Shown piece by piece: positions 21,349 through 32,452 of a DNA stretch of 64,000 nt. The DNA lies in assembly GCA_029168955.1 (NCBI GenBank), contig JAPDOI010001320.1, positions 36,001-100,000 of the forward strand, read 5' to 3'. The notes under the pieces were generated by a model, which saw only the letters and a list, made by a program, of their open reading frames with translations, ran no database searches and was not told the DNA's origin. The DNA comes from Aplectana chamaeleonis. Taxonomy: Eukaryota; Nematoda; Chromadorea; Rhabditida; Cosmocercidae. The number at the start of each line of letters is the position of its first letter. Positions within the stretch are counted from its first letter, which is position 1. A program made the translations under genes and the position numbers.

Positions 21349-21637
21349 GGCTCCGTCCATAGCAGACGAACAGCAGCAAAGTGTCAAGGCGTCAGAGCAT
21401 CATGCGCCAGCGCTGAAACGCTGGCGCATGACGGCTGGCGCAAGTAACGTGTACGAGGACGGCACGTGGTTAGCGATGGTATCGGTAATATTAGTGTCAG
21501 CCGCTACTGCCGCTTTGCCTCCACCGTCAGCGTCAGGGCGCCTGCAGTGGTCGCTGGGGAGTCAGATCAATAACGAATTTTAAAGGTGCGAGTCCCCAGC
21601 GTCACTTGGTGCTAGGTCGTTTGGCATGGACGGAACC
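21349..21637. mobile_element. PIF/Harbinger-like MITE, copy 1 (inside Tc1)
   Basis: The ends ggctccgtccatagcagacg and cgttt.gcatggacggaacc are inverted copies, flanked by the 3-bp duplication tta. A TWA-type 3-bp duplication and a GGC(C/T)CCGT-like terminus fit PIF/Harbinger. The interior (cgctgaaacgctggcgcatg, ctgcagtggtcgctggggag) is shared with copies at 23492, 29853 and 43714. Non-coding. Confidence 0.8.
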
Positions 21638-21660
21638 TTAGGCTTTTAAAACGCACTGTA

Positions 21661-22500
21661 AGATGAACGAGTACTTGCTGGCTGCAAATAAGAGTAGCGG
21701 CGTCAATCAAAAATACATCAAAGAAAGTATTATGCGAAACACTAGTCTCAAAAAATGGAGCACCAGAGTGTTGAGAATTACAACTGACAGGTAGTATGCA
21801 AAAGTTCCAACAAACAGCTCCTTTGATCGTACCGTGGCGGAGTGTTACTACAGCATTTTGCGTCCCTTTGGTGTGTTTTTATCAACTTCTCTGTAAGGAA
21901 AAAAGTTATCGCTACGGCAGCTCACTTCGAATAATTTTTATTTATACTCTTAATCGCAACAACACAAAAGATAGTGGGTTTTCTGCAAAGACCTCATCAT
22001 TCTTGCGTGCATTTCCTTCAAGCAGTGAAGCTCAATCTGCGGCGCCTCCTGTTTTTTTGCCATGCAACTTCTCAAACTTATAGAATCGCGTTGAAGGTGC
22101 TGACTCGGAAAAAAAAAGACTGAGCCTCTAATTTCATTATCTGAAAATAACAGTTCACGTCTGACGCTCTGAAGAGCTAATTACTGAAATTTCCGCGTTC
22201 AACGATATAAGTGGTGTTGATTCATTTTGGATAAAATCTGTTTTCAAGCTGGATTTCGCATAAAACGGTGTTTGGCTACATTTTTGGAACACACCGTAGC
22301 TGTTGCATAATACTGCTGGTACAAACTGCGTATCATGGAGATAAAACAACCCCCTGATCTCGTGTTTGTTAAGCGAGATAGATCTCTTTTGACGATACTA
22401 CTGAGCTCTCCTTTGATAAATATGTAGTCTTCGTCACTTATCAAAAAGATTTGACACCCCTGGGTTGAATCGGAATCCTTGTTCGACAAAATTGTGATCA
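21661..22500. other. No recognisable feature
   Basis: Intronic-looking AT-rich DNA. Short open frames at 21663-21785 and 21796-22083 show no recognisable domain. Confidence 0.4.
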
Positions 22501-22509
22501 GAAATCTAA

Positions 22510-23213
22510 GGCCCCCGTCATAGTCGGCCGAAAGCCGGACTGCGCCGTCCTCTCCCGCTCCGAGTGATCCTAAGCCGTCCTCTCCCGTTCCTTGTGATCC
22601 AGCGTCGTTCCTAGTATGTCGGCTGAGGGCAAAACCGATTAGGCGGGCGCCCTCAAGCACACTGCGGACAGTGCTGTTCGGCCACAACGGGGGATTCGCC
22701 ACCTCAGTGAACAATGTATTGCACACGTATCGACCGGGACGGACACGGACGGGACACTCCGGACTCGTCGAGGGGATTTTTTCCATCTGAGTGCGCATCG
22801 CATTGCATGCAGTTAAACTCCGCCTTGCCATTCAGTCCGCAAAGTGCACGTTGATTGCGAGAGCGTGCTTCGCGCGGTTGCGAGTATCCTCAGACAGGGA
22901 TGTGGGATCACCCGAGCGGTGATATCACCCAGGCACCGAAGGCAAAAACCGCCCGGGCGATCCCACATCCCTGTCTTAAGATACTTACAACCGTGCCGCA
23001 GCACGCTTCCGCAATCAGCGTGCACTTTGCGGACTGAACGGCAATGCGGAGTTGAACTGTACTGTATCGACCGAGGCGAACTTGTACGGGACAGGACGCA
23101 GCGGGCGGGTGCAATCGGGACTCATCGGGGGGAGTATCCCACCTGAGTGCTAATGCGTTGCATACGTATCGAACGGGGTGGCTGCAGCTGATCGGCCGAC
23201 TGTGACGGGGGCC
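22510..23213. mobile_element. GC-rich Harbinger-like MITE with internal palindrome
   Basis: The 704-bp element has ends ggcccccgtcatagtcggcc and ggccgactgtgacgggggcc and is flanked by taa on both sides. Inside, about 22830-23040 folds on itself: cagtccgcaaagtgcacg / cgtgcactttgcggactg and gacagggatgtgggatc / gatcccacatccctgtc. A further direct duplication surrounds the palindrome (cgtatcgaccg, actc.tcg.gggg). Open frames on both strands follow from the composition and are not taken as genes. Confidence 0.75.
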
Positions 23214-23354
23214 TAATGGTTGATTGGCCCACATCGCTGCTTTATCGCATCAAATACTCGATTCGGTTTTCTATCAACCAAGTTAACCAACCAACCCGAG
23301 TCGATATTGCTCCATTTCCCGAGTATGGCCTGTCTAAAGCCTCTTTCACGCTTG

Positions 23355-23475
23355 CCCGACCGACGTCGGACGACTCGTTATCGAGTGTGTAATATCTATC
23401 TACCCTACCCTACCCATCTTATCTATCCTAACTTATCAAATTTGAAAACGAGTCGTCCGACGTCGGCCGACACAC
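23355..23475. repeat. Hairpin-forming repeat
   Basis: ccgacgtcggacgactcgtt near 23359 pairs with aacgagtcgtccgacgtcgg near 23449. Between them is a pyrimidine-rich spacer (ctaccctaccctaccc). Probably a small MITE or part of one. Confidence 0.55.
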
Positions 23476-23491
23476 TATGAATGAGGCATAA

Positions 23492-23787
23492 GGCTCCGTC
23501 CACAGCAGACGACCAACGACAAAGCGTCAAGGCGTTGGAGCATCATGCGACAGCGCTGAAACGCTGGCGCATGACGCTCGACGGCTGGCGCATTCATCGT
23601 GTCCGAGGACCGCTCGTGGTTAACGATGGTATCGATAATATCAGTGACAGCCGCTACTGCCGCTATGCCTCCACCGTCAGCGTCAGGGCGCCTGCAGTGG
23701 TCGCTGGGGAGTCAGATCAATAACGAATGTTAAAGATGCAAACCCCCAGCATCACTTGGCGTTAGATCGTCTGCTACGGACGGAACC
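23492..23787. mobile_element. PIF/Harbinger-like MITE, copy 2
   Basis: Full-length relative of 21349-21637, with ends ggctccgtccacagcagacg and cgtctgctacggacggaacc. The flanks (taa left, aat right) do not form a clean duplication. The interior is very similar to copy 1. Confidence 0.8.
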
Positions 23788-23836
23788 AATGGCGCCGACC
23801 CGACGAAACGGAACAATTCAGAGATTTTCAATTGAG

Positions 23837-24137
23837 TACAAGCACGCTCATGCCGATCATTTTTTCCGCAGGGCTACCGTAACCGTCCTTCAGAAATTTC
23901 CAAGTGTCAGCTGAGATATGAGCACATCGTAACAGCCAGCAAACATGCTTGCACCATTTCGACCTCAGCCACTTCCCAGTGGCCTCTCGAAGAAAGCGGT
24001 GTGTGAATGAATGCATACCGCTCCTCTGCCCTTGTATACCCCGCATTTTATGAGCGTGTGTTATCGTTCGTTATCATGTTTTGTTCAAGAATGGTTACGG
24101 TGGCCCTGCGGAAAAATGATCGGCATGAGCGGGCTTG
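23837..24137. mobile_element. Mutator-like MITE, copy 2, with 9-bp target duplication
   Basis: Left and right ends (acaagcacgctcatgccgat / atcggcatgagcgggcttg) are inverted copies over about 50 bp including ccgcagggctaccgtaacc. The element is flanked by tcaattgag at 23828-23836 and 24138-24146, a 9-bp duplication typical of Mutator-like elements. The interior gtgtgtgaatgaatgcatac and ccgctc relates it to 7121-7435 and 61575-61911. Confidence 0.8.
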
Positions 24138-24149
24138 TCAATTGAGTTG

Positions 24150-24810
24150 GGATCTAGGCTGTAGACGAGCCTTTCTTGTCGAACAAGAAGTACACTTCAA
24201 GCTTGCTCACGTGAATTTTCACGTTTTCCTGCTAGAAACTACATTTTCGGCGGGCACAAGATGGGGAAATGAAGGTAGACGTCACTCTTGCATCCTCTCG
24301 TACTTGCTGGAAATCGTCCGACAGCTGGCGTCCTTCAGGAAAAAATGCTCTGACGCAATTTGGGAGATCTACTTACGCGGTTCTGAAGGCTGAAATGGAG
24401 AGGACTTACCCATGGATTCTTTAAGTAGCACTTCCGACCATCAGGCCTATCGAGCTTTCATTTGTTTTCGTCAGAAACCATCGCGTATGCGCAAACAGTC
24501 TAATTCGCTGTCCAAGTTCAACCGTCGGAACTGCGATCGTAAATCATCCATAATCTGTCAGAGTTTTTGCTTATGACCGGCTACAACTGCTCGCGTTCGT
24601 TAGCTATCGGACGATCCACAGCTAGTACGAGAGGATGCAAGTGTGAATTCTACCTTAAGTGAATTCTATTCATTTCCCCTTCTTACTGCGCGCCGAATTC
24701 GCACTATCTAGTCGGAAAACGTGAACGTTTAAGTGAGCACCTCTGATGTGTACTTCCTGTTTGACAAAAACGATCTTGCCTAGAGTGGTGACTTGTCTAT
24801 AACCCCACTC
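24150..24810. repeat. Large inverted repeat with 300-bp spacer
   Basis: gaacaagaagtacacttcaa, gtgaa..ttcacgttttcc and cctctcgtact.gctgg on the left (24170-24315) recur inverted as ccagctagtacgagaggatg, ggaaaacgtgaacg and gtgtacttcctgtttgac on the right (24605-24770). The open frames over each arm (for example FLVEQEVHFKLAHVNFHVF) are therefore duplicated repeat sequence and not separate genes. Confidence 0.6.
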
Positions 24811-25029
24811 TCGCCCCAATGAAGAATCTCTGAAGTGTTTTTGTTCGTTGGGTCTGATCCAATAGCCGGTGGGCAATATCTCACGATATTCACGCTCCAA
24901 TAGACTATAAACGAGAAATGGAGCAAGACCGACTCGCAAAAGCTGGCTGACTTGGTGAATAGTATACCAAATTGAGTATGTGACGCGATAAAGTAGCGAG
25001 GAGAGCCAAGTGACCATCAGATTTGTGAT

Positions 25030-25400
25030 CACACAATTTCATCAAGCGAGAATTCCTATTTACCCAGGGGTGTCCTATCTTTTTGATACGCGATTAAAAC
25101 ATAACTTTATCGTAGAAAAGTGCACAAACATTTGATCATACTCGAAAGAGGTGTACGGGGATTGATTCACGTCCAGATCACAGTAGTCCTAACAAAAATT
25201 ATCTATCCTGCTCAACAAGCACGAGACCAGCAAATTTTCCGGGGGTTTCCTATCTTTTTGGTACGCAGTGTATCATTGAACTGCCCTGAGAATTACAGTA
25301 GAATACTACGACGGTAGCAAATAAAGTCTCATAGGTTGGCAGTATAGAACTGCTACTATCTTTTGTGTTCTGACGCCGCACTACATAGCGTCGGCGTGAA
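25030..25400. other. Repeat remnants with mariner-like termini
   Basis: ggggtgtcctatctttttga and tacgcg near 25070 and gggggtttcctatctttttg and gtacgcagtgta near 25240 are direct copies, resembling degraded Tc1/mariner-type ends. No transposase was found nearby. Confidence 0.35.
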
Positions 25401-25404
25401 TCCG

Positions 25405-25525
25405 CAAGAGACTTCGCGCTCACCATTGAAGTTCGGCGCAGACTCGGTGCCATATGCTACAACATAGGTGCACCGAGTTTGCGCCAATCTCCTATGGGGA
25501 ACGCAAAGTCTCTTCAGGATCCATG
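25405..25525. mobile_element. Palindromic MITE (copy at 51.76 kb)
   Basis: agagacttcgcg..ttcggcgcagactcggtg pairs with caccgagtttgcgcca..cgcaaagtctct. The same palindrome, better preserved, is at 51765-51905. About 120 bp, non-coding. Confidence 0.7.
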
Positions 25526-25888
25526 CCAACCATATCTCACTGACCGTAACTGGACTTTCCTTTTAATAATAAGTGTTAGAAACTGAGTTGTTATGGACGC
25601 GAGTACTCTTGTCGCCGGCACAAGTCGCTGAAAAAGACGGTTTGAACTCGAGTGATATTTTGAGCATGAACCATAATGTACAAATAATGTACACAAGTTC
25701 AAAACCTCTAGGGGCGACCACCACACGATTGCTGCAGTATACTTTTTACATAAAAGTTAAGCTTTTTTTGAACAGATTAGCACTTTGTACAAGGATATCT
25801 CGAGGTGTGTTTCTAGATTGAAAAAGCAAGACGGAGAGAACATCTATGCAAAATCGAAGATCTAATACACTAGAACAAATCTATTCAG

Positions 25889-25977
25889 TGAGCCTCCAAT
25901 GCTACGCCAAAGCACAGAATTACACCTACAAGTTGTTTGGAAGCTATGCTTATCCGGACAGGTGCAACCAATCTACG
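25889..25977 (+). CDS. DUF273-type gene, exon (QCYAKAQNYTY)
   Basis: After the acceptor tctattcag the exon reads SLQCYAKAQNYTYKLFGSYA and YPDRCNQST, and ends at the donor ACG|GTGAGA. The pattern 'x-C-Y-A-K-x-x-N-Y-x-Y' is the early conserved block of DUF273 proteins, just before the FRRHC block found in the next exon. It begins with the last two bases of a codon and ends in phase 0, matching the next exon. The upstream frame in the same register is open back to about 25822, but the consensus acceptor supports this start. It is the shortest and least certain of the three internal exons. Confidence 0.7.
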
Positions 25978-26700
25978 GTGAGAAAATTACGACTTAATCG
26001 AAATGATTGATATGTACTTCCAGGCAAATCGTTACCGAAAAATTGTGAAATTTTAAATATTAGGAGAAAACGAATCAAAACACAGTCTGAGGGAACGAAT
26101 ACAGGCTAGCCGATTGACAATAAAACGCTCTCGTGAGCTCTAGGAACCAACACCCGGGCTAACGACCCACTCACCTTTCTCAGTGAAGGCCAGCAGATTT
26201 TCTCATAGGTGGTGTCAATTTTAGACATAAATCGAAGATTTGAAGCCAGTAGTACAGACAACTAACAGAAAAAGCCAACGACAGCTGCATACAATTTCAG
26301 GAATAACGGTTGTTTTTGTTACGGGGTAAAGGTGGACAAGTTATATCCGCGCGGTTAAAATAGCAATCACTAGCGACAGATAGGTTGAGATAGCGAAACC
26401 GGTAGACCCTTCCAGCCGGTAATCGAATACTCTCCTCGTTGAAAGCATCAAGAACCAGTCAAAGTGACCGTATTCATATATTGAGGGGGGGAAGAGAGGA
26501 GGGATTTTCGAAGCTCATGGGCGAGGTTGTCAAAATACGCCGATCAGCCAATTATGACCGAGGCCTCATGCCGACTTGCAGACTACTTCATTTCGTCAGC
26601 TATCCTATTCCAAAATGACTCCCGTTCCGCCTTTGAATTGCATCGAGGTTCTTTCGACAGCTGGCAATGCCGATTGAAATCAGGCCCTTTTGCATGTTTC
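25978..26700 (+). other. Intron sequence without recognised element
   Basis: First part of the 2.58-kb intron between the 25889 and 28559 exons. No gene or clear repeat is seen. Confidence 0.4.
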
Positions 26701-26704
26701 TGAG

Positions 26705-27045
26705 GCTATGTATGGTAGCGAGTGCTTGTCGTTGACAAAAAAGCATGAGCAGCATGACCTTCTTTACTGCATAGAAATGAAAATGCTCTAATGGTCTCTT
26801 GGATATACACGGCTGGACATGAAGCGGAACGATAACACAGGAAAACTCACTGGTGTTGTTCCGATTCAAGAGAAACTGAAAGAAAGCCGTTTCTTTGGTT
26901 TGGCCCATGTAACGAGATGCAGTCAAGATCCTGTCGCGAAGACTGCAATGACCCTCGAGGTCGAAGGACTTAGACCAAACGGAAGACCAAAGACGAAGTG
27001 GCTAGACTGCGAAACGCAAGATATCCTACATTTACCCGCTACTCG
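26705..27045 (+). pseudogene. Non-LTR retrotransposon C-terminal fragment
   Basis: The frame reads MYGSECLSLTKKHEQHDLLY, CIEMKML, then a stop at about 26792, then WSLGYTRLDMKRND, PIQEKLKESRFFGLAHVTRC and LEVEGLRPNGRPKTKWLDC. These are the blocks that follow the RT domain in RTE/BovB-like elements of nematodes (YGSECW..TKKHEQ, RM.W..G.TR.D..RND, GRPK.RW.D). Sequence after about 27050 is unrelated. Severely 5'-truncated. Confidence 0.8.
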
Positions 27046-27329
27046 CAGGGTTGTGCATCATTATCACAAGAGTGGTGCGGTTTTGAGAATGATTTCTTCA
27101 TTTTCATGGCTGAATTTTTTTCAAGAGCAACCGCTTCGCATCTACGATAGTGATAATACGGCTGCAAGTAGCTCGGAAATGAAGGATATGTATAGCGATA
27201 TCCGGCTAGATTCCCAACCGCGGCTGCTATCCGGAAAGTTTCAAAATTTGGTACCAATTGATGATTTTTTCTAATTACTACCCTTTCTTAAGAGGACGGA
27301 GTCTTGTACAAAGATACGACCTGTCACAT

Positions 27330-27905
27330 CTTTGAAGCAGTAGTCGCAATAACGTATGCTTGTCTTCTTTTCCTCTCTAAACCCTTCCCTGGGTTCAGAG
27401 TAGTACGACCTACAAGAAAGAATCGCGAGAAAACAGCTGTTTCGGGCCAAATTTGAAGCCTGAACTTTCTTGTCCTTTGATGATGGACGAGCTTACTCCA
27501 CATCATCGACGTCGATGATCTCTAATATCAAAAACATTAGCTGGCTTGAATTCGGATTTCAATCAATGAACATTAACTTTCGGAGAAACCTGCTCGAATA
27601 TTTATGTCTTCATCTAAAAAAAACATTGACAGAAGTGCTTGCTTCCATTGTTCATCTGTTTTAGCTAAATTTGCATTTATTTCTTCCTCTGAATGTCGAT
27701 AATTTTTGACTACTCCGCATGAGACTATGATTTTTTTGGGCGGAGCTGTGCACGTGTGCACGAACTCGCGTCTTTGGGTCTCAGAAACTCTAAATCTAGC
27801 CCGTTTTTCACCGCGCTACCTCCATAGTTTTTTAGCTGTTTTCGATCTAGCCTTATCTTCGTAGTTTTTTCGAAAACGTTTTTTATCGTGACCACTGCTT
27901 CTGAG
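27330..27905 (-). mobile_element. MITE, partner of 14568-15113
   Basis: Reverse-complement copy of 14568-15113 over its full length. The terminus near 27889 reads tcgtgaccactgcttctgag and the other end near 27330 reads tttgaagcagtagtcgcaa. Non-coding. It lies in the first DUF273 intron. Confidence 0.8.
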
Positions 27906-28558
27906 GGCAGTGAGGTAAAACCTGCCACTGACCGCAGCAAGTATACCAACCCTACCTTCCTCACCGCGGGTCAAGGGTGAATCCCTCGGCGACCGAGAAT
28001 CGTCCTGGAGAGTGACCCGAAGTCACCTCTCAATAGTGGTTTCGGAAGGTCAACTGCCTGTATGAGGCGCGGCGCTCTATATTTCTTCCACAGAAAACTA
28101 AATTCTCATTAATGACAGCGCGTGCGGAGCGCGCGATGCTGCGGTTAGGTTCTCTCGCTGTCTCTACCTCCGCTCTGCACCGGCACGCGTAGGAATCATG
28201 GAAATTTTGCAGTTCTATAGCCTGTAGTTGTGGATCACGTGACCCTCACGTTATCACTCAGAAAACAACTAACACCACATTCCTTAAACTCTCGTGATGG
28301 TCCCGTAGTCGCCCTGAGAGCAATCGGACGATAGCCGAGGCTGCTATTGCAACCCGACGAGAGTCGCGGCTGCGTTTCGGACATGGGTTGCTGTCTTTGA
28401 GCTGACTCCATTAATTAGAGGAGCCGGTTTAGCTTCCAGCGATAGATTGTCTGAGTGTCAGCAATGCCATACAGACTGTTAGAAGTGTAGTCAATACTCC
28501 TCTCTGATACTGAAGCCGACAATTCGCTCGCAACATGCTAATTTGTATACTCATTCAG
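27906..28558 (+). other. Intron sequence without recognised element
   Basis: Contains GC-rich stretches (about 28110-28190 and 28330-28380) but no exon or repeat partner that I could support. Confidence 0.4.
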
Positions 28559-28665
28559 GTTCAGTTCCGTCGGCACTGCTTTGCCGCTGAATACATGAAA
28601 GAATTCAACGAAATTGATTATGTTCTTTTCGTTGACGCTGATATAGGAGTAGTCAACCCGAAAAG
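28559..28665 (+). CDS. DUF273-type gene, exon with DAD motif
   Basis: After the acceptor actcattcag the exon reads VQFRRHCFAAEYMKEFNEID, then YVLFVDADIGVVNPK, and ends AAAAG|GTAGCT. FRRHC and VLF(V/L)DADIGVVNP are signature blocks of DUF273. The Asp-Ala-Asp triplet preceded by a hydrophobic strand is a DXD-type metal/nucleotide-sugar site of GT-A fold enzymes, so it likely marks the catalytic centre; the last point is inference. The exon starts in phase 0 and ends with two bases of an Arg codon that the exon at 45840 completes. Confidence 0.88.
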
Positions 28666-29390
28666 GTAGCTTTATTAAAAAAATCTTCTTTGTCATAGAT
28701 ACATTGTCGAAAATTGCCTGAATGTGGAACATCAAACGGCTTACTTCAGTACTGGAAAGAACACAAGTGTTTTTTTTTGTCAGGTCGAGCACGCTTTTTT
28801 AAATGCTGAAATTGTGAACACTGCGAAAAAAAGTTATTACGGGTGAGCCTTTCCAAATTTTAATGTTAAGCAAAAACTAGGCTCAAGAACCCTGGGTAGC
28901 TTCAGTTGAAAATTTCTTCACAAAAGATACTTTCTTTCTTGAACTTCAATCTATGATCTATTTGTGATTCTCAGTTATAGTGACTGAGTGAACGAAGCGA
29001 AATCGTTGCAGCAGGCCGTGCGCCGTCAGCGGCACTGCAGGCCACCAGGATTTCCACCGCGCACAACGACTTACTGTTGACCCTCCTTTCACCGAACTAA
29101 ATTCCAAGGCGAGACTGTGCGCTAAATTTTTTAGTTTTCGGAAGATTACTGTAGAGATCTGTTGGCTACAGATCCACCAAGCATTAGCGTAACCTTTTAA
29201 GAATCAACGATTTCTTCGTTTTTTCTCTGAAAACGCCACATTGATAATAACAAGGTAACTAGGTTTAGTCAGCCTATTTATCCGGATGGAATGCATTTTT
29301 CTAAAACCGTTTCTGGCGTAGATTTCGATAATGATCTTGGCATGTGACAAAAACCACGCTTTAAAAAATTACTCGCGTTTTTTAAAGCTT
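28666..29390 (+). other. Intron sequence without recognised element
   Basis: Start of the 17.2-kb intron. AT-rich, with no supported feature. Confidence 0.4.
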
Positions 29391-29852
29391 AAAGGCATCG
29401 TTCGCGCTGGAAATCAATTTCCATGTTTCATGCTCAATTTCATGATTGAGCCCTGTAGACCACACTGGTAAACTTTGGCGCGTCAAAAACGTTGGGCAAT
29501 GAGGTTGGAAGGCGTCAAAGATGAAGATCCGCCACCAATTCTCACCAGTCATCTAGCAGTTTTTCCAAGAATGTCAGTGCGACCGAAGACAACATGAAAA
29601 ATAGTTACGGCACGAACTCCACATGCAGAAAAACTACGAAAATGACAGTGACGAGGCCTCCAAGACCAGAAAAACCTCAAAAAGGTTTTTGGCGCGAAAT
29701 TCAAATTCGTATTTACAATGTGTTCCGATTGACTTTTCTTCACAAATGAAGGTTTTTCATGCGCCCCTTCGACATTTTCGTTCACTAGAGAGGCCAAGCA
29801 ACACAAAAACGTGAAAAAACAATATACGGTTTTCTGTGCGTACGATGCCTTT
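29391..29852. mobile_element. DNA element with AAAGGCATCGT / ACGATGCCTTT ends
   Basis: The ends aaaggcatcgt and acgatgccttt are perfect 11-bp inverted repeats about 460 bp apart. The interior matches 7431-7850. The terminus resembles the AAAGGCAGTG-type ends elsewhere in the window. No transposase is seen. The right end abuts a truncated Harbinger-like MITE. Confidence 0.7.
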
Positions 29853-30029
29853 AACGATCGTATCGATAATATTAGTGACAGCCGTTACGGTTATCATGCG
29901 TCCACCGTCAGCGACTGGCCGGCTGCAGTGGTCGCTGGGGAGTCAGATCAATAAAAAATGCTGGAAGTGCAAACCCCCATCGTAACTTTACGATCACTTG
30001 ACGCTAGAACGTCTGCTATGGATGGAGCC
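29853..30029. mobile_element. PIF/Harbinger-like MITE, copy 3 (left half missing)
   Basis: Matches the right half of the 21349, 23492 and 43714 copies from aacgat.gtatcgataatat to cgtctgctatggatggagcc, followed by tta. The left terminus is absent where it joins the element at 29391-29852. Confidence 0.75.
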
Positions 30030-30419
30030 TTAAGGGGCGAAACTTACCTTAGTAGTTCAAAAATCCACGAATAGATGATAAATTCGTAAAAAACCACTCC
30101 GAATAACCCCGGCTGACAAATTTAGGGTCTTAGAGGTAATGGTTTATGTTCTCAATTTGATCTACTCAGATGTGACCAACCGAATAACAGGGGCGGGGGA
30201 GTGGCTCCTTTGTTGAGTAAGTCTCTTCTTCCAAGGTTAGTGTACGAGGAGTCCTGTTCTGAAGGCTATGAACTTCTTAGTGCTGACATTGTTATTAGTT
30301 TTAGGACTCTGAGAATAGTTATTGCTTATAGGGCACCCTCATGCGCTGCTGACCCTTATGAAGCTTTTATTAAAACCTTAGGTGATTAGCTTTCTTGTAG
30401 TCAGTCTTTTAATAATACA

Positions 30420-30953
<534 letters not shown>

Positions 30954-31503
30954 TCAAGTGATCAATCTCATCAAGTCACAGAGCTCCTCCTTTGCGTTTA
31001 TCTCAGAACGTAGACGCTGAATTTCCCTCGCTTCCATAATTTTTCTTTCCAATGGGTGCATCATGTGTCGGTGAAGTACCGATACATCGAATAAAGGCGC
31101 GTTTTCACAGCTGTGCTTAGTTGTTCGGTGCTTCGAGAAACCGCTGTTCGGACAGGAGGCCGGATTCGTAAACGCCCTCCGATGTTCATCTAGTCGTGCC
31201 TTTAGTGGTCTCATTGTCTCACCCACATAGCGTTTTCCGCATCCTCTACAGCGGACAAGGTAGACAGTCCCACGAAGCATGCAGATTTTCTCTGATTGAC
31301 AATAGCGACACGTATTATCCTGGCATCTGCTTTCGTAGATCCTTGACGAGATCAAAACATCCTTCAGCGTCTATGCAGTACGAAAAATCAGACGAATAGG
31401 AAGGTGAGAAACCCTTGCGGCAGCGTTTATCTCGCGAGCGATTTTTTCATTGACGTAGGGTTGGACGAGAGCCACGCCGTCTGGTGTACTATAGGGCTTC
31501 CAT
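30954..31503 (-). pseudogene. Penelope-like element, C-terminal part with GIY-YIG nuclease
   Basis: The minus strand reads PYVNEKIAREINAAARVSHL then PIRLIFRTA, an in-frame TAG near 31372, and then CQDNTCRYCQSEKIC, VYLVRCRGCGKRYVGETMRP, LKARLDEHRRAF, HPLERKIMEAREIQRLR and a stop near 30954. The CX4CX2C-type linker followed by VYLVxCxxCxxxYVGET is the linker and GIY-YIG domain of Penelope-like retroelements. The GIY-YIG part itself (about 133 codons) is uninterrupted. The RT domain upstream is missing. It belongs to a different subfamily from the copy at 18106. Confidence 0.88.
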
Positions 31504-32450
31504 GTTCTGATGTGCCAAACAGCCTGAAAATTTGTCTCTAGAGGTATTTTGCCACGGGAATGCCAAATATAATCGTAAAAACTCTACTTCTAAGCTTCTA
31601 AGCTCACTATCGATTGATTTTATCGATTTTCCGCTATATTGCACGGAAGCGGTCATGATCACGACTTCTGTTGGGCGTGGGTCCCTTAGCTACATTAATT
31701 TACTCCAATTTCGGTGCCCGAAAGGTCACTTACCTCCATAGACTTTACTTTTAATATTTGCGCGTGATCGGAGTGTAGTATGTGTAAGCACGGACCAAAC
31801 ATTCTATGAAACGCTTGCACATATGCAAAATATTGCGAGTTTCTTTTTTCTTGTTCTTTGCCCTGTTTTCTTTTTTTCTGCCCTTGTCCCTTCTCATTGA
31901 TTCGAGCTATGTTCTCTTCCTGATTTTTGATGCCGATAATCCCTGTGGGAATTTCGTAGTGCGAGGAAGAAAATTTTGGTTAAAAATTTGTCTCAACTTC
32001 GGGAATTGAAATCGTTTTCTGTATTTTACTTTCTCCATGGCATTGCCAACTCGCACTACAGTGTTTTTACGATTCTCTTAATAAAGAAGAAATTACTCAG
32101 GCTAATATTTTCGTCTCGAATGCGGGGTGAGAAACTTGAATTTTTATTGAATGATCGACTTTTCAAATAAGTGGAAACCACTTTTTTCGGAAGACGATTT
32201 TTGGAAGATCGACTCTTTAGTTGATTTATGAACTCGTTGAACCTTCCATCTAGCAATTTGAGTGTTACACAAAGGCGTAACAGCCTCATAAAATCGTTCA
32301 CTTCCGCAACAGCTCCCCAAGTTTCTTTTACGCATTCTCGAGAATGATTTACCTAAATTTTACCGAGAACTCACCGCGAGCCGGGCTTTTACTGAGATTT
32401 TAGCGCGAGAATGAGGCGAGCGGAAAAAATTAGGCGAATTTATCGATGGT
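31504..32450. other. No recognisable feature
   Basis: Intron DNA with several short T-rich tracts. No supported exon or repeat partner. Confidence 0.4.
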
Positions 32451-32452
32451 CA

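Larger units (their letters stand above)
19893..21660 (+). mobile_element. Tc1-type DNA transposon, inactivated, with nested MITE
   Basis: The left end tacagtgcgtttcaaaagt and the right end cttttaaaacgcactgta are inverted copies bounded by TA. A second, internal version of the terminus (tactgcgttttaaaagtata) lies at 20070. The transposase relic occupies 20149-21132. A 289-bp Harbinger-like MITE has inserted close to the right end (21349-21637). The total length without that MITE is about 1.48 kb, normal for Tc1-type elements. Confidence 0.85.

Noticed and set aside
23400..23418. Telomere-like ctaccctaccctaccc
   Set aside because: Only a few units, inside a hairpin repeat; the nematode telomere unit (ttaggc) is not present as an array.
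24007..25032. Two open frames with similar content (EQEVHFKLAHVNFHVF and KQEVHIRGAHLNVHVF)
   Set aside because: Their similarity is explained by a large inverted repeat; no domain or transcript-like structure is visible.
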